This document shows, piece by piece, positions 5,383 through 9,658 of a DNA stretch of 9,658 nt. The notes under the pieces are model-generated. The model was not told where the DNA came from. It was given only the letters and a program-made list of their open reading frames with translations, and did not search any database. Source of the stretch: Nitrospinae bacterium RIFCSPLOWO2_12_39_16 (lineage in GTDB: Bacteria > Nitrospinota > Nitrospinia > UBA9942); the NCBI GenBank assembly GCA_001805005.1, contig MHDO01000072.1, forward strand, positions 1 through 9,658, in the 5' to 3' direction. The translations under genes and the position numbers were made by a program. Every line of letters begins with the position of its first letter. Position 1 is the first letter of the stretch.

Positions 5383-6591
5383 ATGCCTCAAATACATTTC
5401 AATACAAATAAAGTCTTTTTAGAATATACCCTCTTAAAATACCTTAGCGACAACAGATCTTCATCCCTCACAGATTCTGAACTCAATTCACTTGCATCAG
5501 ACATAATAGAACTTTCCAATCTCTTTACGAAAAATAGGGAAATTCTTCCATCACAATACTTGAATAATAAGAATCTGAGAAGGGCTTATATGATGTATTT
5601 TCTTCCTTCCAATATTTATAAGATTCATTTACCCTTAAAAGAACTTTCCCTCCACCCCCAAAAAATCCTTTCTAAAAAAGAGATAAAGATACTTGACCTT
5701 GGCTCAGGTCCCGGCACAACAATTTTAGGGATACTGGATTTCTTTTCTAAACAGAAAAAAAGACCATCCCTTGAATTTACAGCTATTGACTCGGTAGTGG
5801 AAAATCTGAGCATTGCCAAAGACCTTTTTAAACTGTTTACTGAAAATGTTAATATTGATGCCTCTCTTAAGACCTTTAAAATAAATATAGAAAAGACAGA
5901 GGCTATTCCCGAAGGCAGTTATGACATTATTATCCTTTCAAACATCTTAAATGAATTATTTTACAAAGAGGAGAAAAAAATTGCCAAAAGAGTCTCTTTT
6001 CTAACTACAATTATTCGTAAATTTCTGGCATCCGATGGAAACTGTATTATTATTGAGCCTGCACTCAGGGAGACTACAAGGGAGATGCTTGAAATTAGGG
6101 ATAGTCTTGTAAAAAATGGTTTTAAAATCTATTCTCCATGCCTTATAGATGAACCCTGCCCTGCCCTTTCAAACCCCAAAGACTGGTGCCATGAAGATAT
6201 CCCGTGGATTCCGCCTAAAATCATCAAAGAAATAGATAAACTAACAGGATTGAGAAAAGACTCTCTAAAATTTTCCTATCTCGTCTTAAGAAAAGATAAG
6301 CTATCATTGTCAGATATATTAGAGAAAAACTCTTACAGGGTAGTCAGTGAACCACTCGTATCTAAAGGCAAGTTAGAATTCTACATCTGCGGCATTGGAG
6401 GGAGACGGCTGATTACAATGCTTGATAAAGATAAGACCCCATCAAACATGCAGTTTCAAAAACTTCAAAGGGGTGATATTGTCTCCTTCAGAGACCTTAT
6501 TGATGAAGGCAATAGATTTAAGATAGATAAAGGCACAACTGTCGCTAATTTGTCATCTCATATCTACAAATCTCCTCATCTTTATATTTAA
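5383..6591 (+). CDS. Rsm22-family SAM-dependent methyltransferase-like protein
   Basis: This 402-residue soluble protein belongs to the Rsm22/METTL17 family, which binds the small ribosomal subunit during its maturation; the bacterial role is poorly defined. An N-terminal helical region includes NLRRAYMMYFLPSNIYK (64-80), the conserved 'AY..Y.LP' helix. The SAM-binding fold starts with ILDLGSGPGT (103-112), followed by FTAIDSVVENLSIA (132-145), IIILSNILNELF (182-193) and CIIIEPALRETTREM (221-235). Cysteines C253, C259 and C269 (PC-xxxxx-C-P, then WCHE) plus C336 (FYICGIGG) match the spacing of the four [4Fe-4S] ligands of METTL17-type proteins. KFSYLVLRK (296-304) and the C-terminal GIGGRR...FQKLQRGD block are also family features. 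The start follows the IS remnant by 71 bases with only a weak AGAAG site, so its original promoter may have been replaced. Its last 39 coding bases overlap rodA on the other strand. Confidence 0.8.
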   Translation: MPQIHFNTNKVFLEYTLLKYLSDNRSSSLTDSELNSLASDIIELSNLFTKNREILPSQYLNNKNLRRAYMMYFLPSNIYKIHLPLKELSLHPQKILSKKEIKILDLGSGPGTTILGILDFFSKQKKRPSLEFTAIDSVVENLSIAKDLFKLFTENVNIDASLKTFKINIEKTEAIPEGSYDIIILSNILNELFYKEEKKIAKRVSFLTTIIRKFLASDGNCIIIEPALRETTREMLEIRDSLVKNGFKIYSPCLIDEPCPALSNPKDWCHEDIPWIPPKIIKEIDKLTGLRKDSLKFSYLVLRKDKLSLSDILEKNSYRVVSEPLVSKGKLEFYICGIGGRRLITMLDKDKTPSNMQFQKLQRGDIVSFRDLIDEGNRFKIDKGTTVANLSSHIYKSPHLYI

Positions 6592-7668
6592 TAAGAGTCC
6601 TATAGATATAAATGTCGTGACAAGATATGACCCGCCATAACTCATCAGCGGTAAAGGTATTCCCACAACAGGAAACATACCTGTAGTCATTCCTATATTG
6701 AATATCATGTGAAATGCCAGCATTGAGACTACACCTCCTGCCATAAGCGAACCTGACCTGTCCCTTGCATGATACACAACATCTATCCCTTTAATTATGA
6801 TGATTACATAAAGTGCAATCAGTAATAACGCACCTATAAATCCCATCTCTTCGGCAAATACCGAAAATATGAAATCTGTATGTTTCTCAGGGAGAAAGTT
6901 TAACTGGCTCTGTGTCCCGCTCATGAACCCCTTGCCCATATATCCGCCTGAGCCTATGGCAATCTTGGACTGAATTATATGATAGCCGCTGCCGAGGGGG
7001 TCTGCCTGAGGATTTATCAGGGTCAGTATCCTGTTCCTCTGATAATCCTTCATGAAGTGCCACAAAAACGGAAGGGATATTATAGCAGAGCCTGCCAATA
7101 TAAATAATGACCTTATATTTATGCCTATCAAAAATGCCATAGAAATAAATATAAAAAATATCACGACAGCAGTCCCCAAATCAGGCTGTTTTGCTATTAA
7201 GACAGCGGGGATAAGTACAATGACAGCAGGGGTTATTAAATCCCTGATCCTGTAAAGACCCCTTATCTTTTTATCATCAAAATATCTTGCCAGTGTTATT
7301 ATGATAACAATCTTAGCCAACTCGGATGGCTGAAATGTAATCTGTGCAAACGAAAGCCATCTTCGGGCACCTGAAACAGTCTTTCCCGATACCGCCACCA
7401 TTATGAGCACTATTATAATTAAAAAGTATAGAATATAGGCAAGTTTCTCCAGAGAATGGTAATCAATAAATAAAATGAGCAGCATAGCCATCAGACCGTA
7501 TAATATCCAGTATATCTGCTTTATGTATATCCTGCTGGGTTCCCCGCCACTCCCCCCTGTACTATATATTGTAAAAATGCCAACAACAGAAATAACGATG
7601 GTAAGCCCGAAGATTACCCAGTCAAAATTTGAAATAATCTGATCTCTGAAAATGCCTTTGTTATTCAT
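6553..7668 (-). CDS. rodA: Peptidoglycan glycosyltransferase RodA
   Basis: An inner-membrane SEDS protein (371 aa, normal length) that polymerises lipid II into glycan strands for lateral wall growth, paired with PBP2 encoded just upstream. About ten hydrophobic segments are visible. Family motifs include SGARRWL (99-105), FQPSELAKI (112-120), QPDLGTA (161-167), QADPLGSGYHIIQSKIAIGSGG (221-242), LPEKHTDFIFSVFAEEMG (259-276) and IPLPLMSYGGS (337-347). D265 in the KHTDFIF motif matches the essential Asp of characterised RodA. The ATG at 7666-7668 follows the mrdA stop by 18 bases and has no evident Shine-Dalgarno; instead a TTTTTTT tract lies just before it. The 3' end overlaps the Rsm22 gene tail-to-tail by 39 bases. 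FtsW is the alternative, but the neighbouring mrdA decides for RodA. Confidence 0.95.
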   Translation of the reverse strand: MNNKGIFRDQIISNFDWVIFGLTIVISVVGIFTIYSTGGSGGEPSRIYIKQIYWILYGLMAMLLILFIDYHSLEKLAYILYFLIIIVLIMVAVSGKTVSGARRWLSFAQITFQPSELAKIVIIITLARYFDDKKIRGLYRIRDLITPAVIVLIPAVLIAKQPDLGTAVVIFFIFISMAFLIGINIRSLFILAGSAIISLPFLWHFMKDYQRNRILTLINPQADPLGSGYHIIQSKIAIGSGGYMGKGFMSGTQSQLNFLPEKHTDFIFSVFAEEMGFIGALLLIALYVIIIIKGIDVVYHARDRSGSLMAGGVVSMLAFHMIFNIGMTTGMFPVVGIPLPLMSYGGSYLVTTFISIGLLLNIKMRRFVDMR

Positions 7669-7673
7669 TGTAA

Positions 7674-7740
7674 AAAAATCAAGGGTTCAAGGATTCAAGG
7701 GTTTGTTTTCACTTGACCCCTCGACCTCTTGAATCCTTGA
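7674..7740 (-). repeat. Inverted repeat/possible attenuator at the mrdA-rodA junction
   Basis: TCAAGGATTCAAG (7687-7699) is the exact reverse complement of CTTGAATCCTTGA (7728-7740). Read on the minus strand, the 13-bp stem has a 28-base loop, and further TCAAGG-type copies allow alternative pairings. A run of seven U residues (bases 7672-7678) follows, then the rodA start. The repeat supplies the last 17 codons of mrdA, including its stop. It looks like a dispersed palindrome that landed at the gene end, and it could partly terminate transcription before rodA. Confidence 0.5.
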
Positions 7741-9558
7741 CTCCTTTTCTATATAACTCTTTATCAGTTTTCCAGCTATAGGGGCAGCAGCAGAACCGCC
7801 ATGTCCTCCATGCTCCACTAAAACTACTACGGCAATCATCGGATTTTCATAGGGTGCAAAGGCAACAAACCATGCATGGTCTCTGAATTCATAAGGAATT
7901 TCCTCATCATTATTCTTATCTTCCATTTCTGCCATTCTGATTACCTGTGCTGTCCCTGTCTTTCCCGCCACTTCTATCCCCTTAATACTAGAAGCCCTTC
8001 CTGTACCCCTCGGGTCACTTACAACCCCATGGAGGGCATCCTTTATTATATCAAGGGTCTTCTGAGATACTAACAGTCTCCCTTTAATTTTAGAATCTTC
8101 ATCTTCAATCAATTTTTTATCAGCAGCCTCTGCTCCAAAAATTATCTTTGGCTTATAAAGTGTCCCACCATTTGCAACTGCTGCCATCATATTTGCCATC
8201 TGTATCGGAGTAACGAGGTTAAATCCTTGTCCTATAGATGCAGATATGGTTTCACCTGGTATCCATGTCTCCCCCTTCGCACTCTCCTTCCACTCCTCAG
8301 TAGGTATCAATCCTGCCTTTTCTCCTTCTATGTCAATATCAGTCGGACTCCCCAATCCAAAACCAAATGCATACCTTGATAGTCTATCTATACCAAGCCT
8401 GAATCCAACTGTATAAAAATATACATCACAGGATTGTATGATTGCATTCCTCAAATTCATCCTGCCATGCCCCCCTTTTCTCCAGCATCTGTAGCTCTTC
8501 TTTCCTAATATGAAATAACCAGGACAATCAATGGTTGTATCAGCCGTTATAACACTCTCCTCATGCCCTGCAGCAGCAGTTACAATCTTAAACACTGAGC
8601 CTGGAGGATATTGCCCCTGAATTGCCCTGTTCTGTAAAGGTTTATAGGCATCGTTAATAATATTTGACCAGTATTCCTTCGGGACACCGCCTGCAAACAT
8701 ATTAGGGTCAAAGGACGGCTTACTGACCATGGCAAGGATACTCCCATCTCTTGGGTCAATCGCAACCACTGCCCCGTTTTTTCCCTCAAACAGTCTTTCC
8801 GCCTCCTTTTGGATCTCAATATCAATTGTAAGATACAGGTTATAACCAAAATCAGGGTCAACCTGCTTAAAGACTTTCAGTTCCCTACCGACAGCGTCCA
8901 CCTCAACATACTTGCTCCCCCTCTTTCCCTTCAGGATAGACTCATACCTCTTTTCAACACCGTACTGCCCTATAAAATCACCGAGACGATAATCGGATAC
9001 CTTTAACCCCTCCAATTGTGTCTTTGTGATTTCACCGAGGTATCCAAAGATGTGCGAGCCTGTATCCCCATATAGATAATCCCTCATCGGCTCTATTTCA
9101 AGGAATACACCCGGCAGGTCTAAACTGTGTTCTTCTATAAATGCAACTTCATCCCGGCTTATATCTTTTTTTATTATAATAGATTGAAAAGGTGTGAAAT
9201 CATTCTTGATATCCCTTTTAATTTTCTCAGTATCAACCTTCACTCTTGAAGCTATCAGAGACAAAATTCTGTCCAGGTCTTTGATGTATTCTGGAATTAT
9301 AGAGAGATTAAATGAAGGGCGATTGTTTATTATCTCCCTTCCGTTCCTGTCAAATATCTTCCCCCTGTATGCCTTAAGAGGAACCATCCTAATCCTGTTA
9401 TTCTCCGCCTGCAATTTAAGCTCATCGGATTTTATTACCTGCAGATACCATAATCTTAAGATGAGAAAAGAAAAAGATGCTGCCATAAACAAAGTAAATA
9501 CAATTATCCTGACCTTAATTGTTTCAGAAAAGTTTCGATCAAGTCCACCAATTTTCAT
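7687..9558 (-). CDS. mrdA: Penicillin-binding protein 2 (peptidoglycan DD-transpeptidase)
   Basis: A class B PBP of 623 aa, the transpeptidase partner of RodA in the elongasome. It has a cytoplasmic N-terminus, one membrane anchor (about 16-41, VRIIVFTLFMAASFSFLILRLWYLQ), and the PBP dimerisation/pedestal domain (about 60-230; RGKIFDRNGREIINNRPSF, IGQYGVEKRYESILKGKRG). The transpeptidase domain (about 258-600) has all three active-site motifs: S321-V-F-K324, S376-C-D378 and K533-T-G-T536. HAWFVAFAPYENPMIAVVVLVEHG and AAPIAGKLI close the fold. SxD rather than SxN is usual for PBP2. The ATG overlaps the mreD stop (ATGA). Residues 607-623 (SRIQEVEGSSENKPLNP) come from a palindromic repeat and are unlikely to be ancestral. 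mreD-mrdA-rodA is the standard gene order. Confidence 0.95.
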   Translation of the reverse strand: MKIGGLDRNFSETIKVRIIVFTLFMAASFSFLILRLWYLQVIKSDELKLQAENNRIRMVPLKAYRGKIFDRNGREIINNRPSFNLSIIPEYIKDLDRILSLIASRVKVDTEKIKRDIKNDFTPFQSIIIKKDISRDEVAFIEEHSLDLPGVFLEIEPMRDYLYGDTGSHIFGYLGEITKTQLEGLKVSDYRLGDFIGQYGVEKRYESILKGKRGSKYVEVDAVGRELKVFKQVDPDFGYNLYLTIDIEIQKEAERLFEGKNGAVVAIDPRDGSILAMVSKPSFDPNMFAGGVPKEYWSNIINDAYKPLQNRAIQGQYPPGSVFKIVTAAAGHEESVITADTTIDCPGYFILGKKSYRCWRKGGHGRMNLRNAIIQSCDVYFYTVGFRLGIDRLSRYAFGFGLGSPTDIDIEGEKAGLIPTEEWKESAKGETWIPGETISASIGQGFNLVTPIQMANMMAAVANGGTLYKPKIIFGAEAADKKLIEDEDSKIKGRLLVSQKTLDIIKDALHGVVSDPRGTGRASSIKGIEVAGKTGTAQVIRMAEMEDKNNDEEIPYEFRDHAWFVAFAPYENPMIAVVVLVEHGGHGGSAAAPIAGKLIKSYIEKESRIQEVEGSSENKPLNP

Positions 9559-9658
9559 AACTTATAAAAAACAGGTTTTTTATAATATAGCCTTTTTATT
9601 CTATTCAGCAGCAGAAATATGGGAGGGGCAAGCAGAGAGTTATATATTCCCTGAATTA
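9555..9658 (-). CDS. mreD: Rod shape-determining protein MreD, C-terminal end (runs off window)
   Basis: The last 33 codons of a membrane protein read QGIYNSLLAPPIFLLLNRIKRLYYKKPVFYKL. The 'YNSLLAPPIFLLL' helix followed by a basic tail is typical of the MreD C-terminus, and the position directly before mrdA and rodA fits. MreD is an inner-membrane component of the elongation complex with MreB and MreC. The stop TGA shares bases with the mrdA ATG (4-base ATGA overlap), so the two are translationally coupled. Only this fragment is visible, so the name rests mainly on context. Confidence 0.7.
   Translation of the reverse strand, partial: IQGIYNSLLAPPIFLLLNRIKRLYYKKPVFYKL
9562..9585. repeat. Perfect AT-rich palindrome at the mreD/mrdA boundary
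   Basis: TTATAAAAAAC (9562-9572) is the exact reverse complement of GTTTTTTATAA (9575-9585) around an AG centre. It lies within the last mreD codons, 4 bases upstream of the mrdA start. It might be a protein-binding site or a weak RNA hairpin near the mrdA ribosome binding region; A/T-rich composition makes chance possible. Confidence 0.4.

Noticed and set aside
8580..8861. Open frames opposite to or out of frame with mrdA, rodA and the Rsm22 gene
   Set aside because: All lie inside strongly supported conserved genes and show no independent start signal or domain.

Overview
The window is AT-rich bacterial chromosomal DNA of low-to-moderate GC. The organism makes menaquinone by the futalosine route (5' end of mqnE), elongates as a rod (mreD-mrdA-rodA order), and carries a bacterial Rsm22-type methyltransferase. 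It also holds several unrelated short palindromic repeats between genes or over gene ends. That mix fits an uncultured, mesophilic, probably anaerobic Gram-negative of the Nitrospirota or Desulfobacterota kind. The placement is inference from gene content only and is weak.

Layout. Positions 1-282 (minus) hold the N-terminal 94 codons of the radical-SAM enzyme MqnE. A 305-base gap follows, with an imperfect inverted repeat and a short orphan reading frame that may be a gene remnant. Positions 588-2812 (plus) are two tandem CNNM/CBS membrane proteins of the CorC/HlyC type, joined by a 1-base stop/start overlap. The first lacks the usual C-terminal CorC domain. A 490-base gap (2813-3305) is built largely of repeats: a stem over the end of the second CNNM gene, a 10-bp stem with a 3-base loop, and a 180-bp element with 15-bp terminal inverted repeats that looks like a MITE with a nested palindromic repeat. 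It ends in promoter sequences for the next operon.

Positions 3306-4527 (plus) are a tightly coupled pair: a small YwgA/Panacea-like protein and a SAMHD1/YwfO-like HD-domain dNTP triphosphohydrolase. The HD gene is broken: at about 4500-4510 its sequence changes into an IS1182-like transposase remnant (to 5311). That remnant has lost its N-terminus and apparently an internal block containing the first catalytic Asp. This pair is the best candidate for an uncharacterised, possibly defence-related or nucleotide-pool, module, but here it is damaged.

Positions 5383-6591 (plus) encode the Rsm22-family protein with four cysteines placed as in the Fe-S-binding members. It runs tail-to-tail into rodA with a 39-bp coding overlap. 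Positions 6553-9658 (minus) are the cell-wall elongation operon, read mreD (3' end) -> mrdA (PBP2) -> rodA. MreD and mrdA overlap by 4 bases. A palindromic repeat forms the last 17 codons of mrdA and may form a hairpin before rodA. PBP2 (transpeptidase) and RodA (glycosyltransferase) work as one complex in lateral wall synthesis, with MreD in the same membrane assembly.
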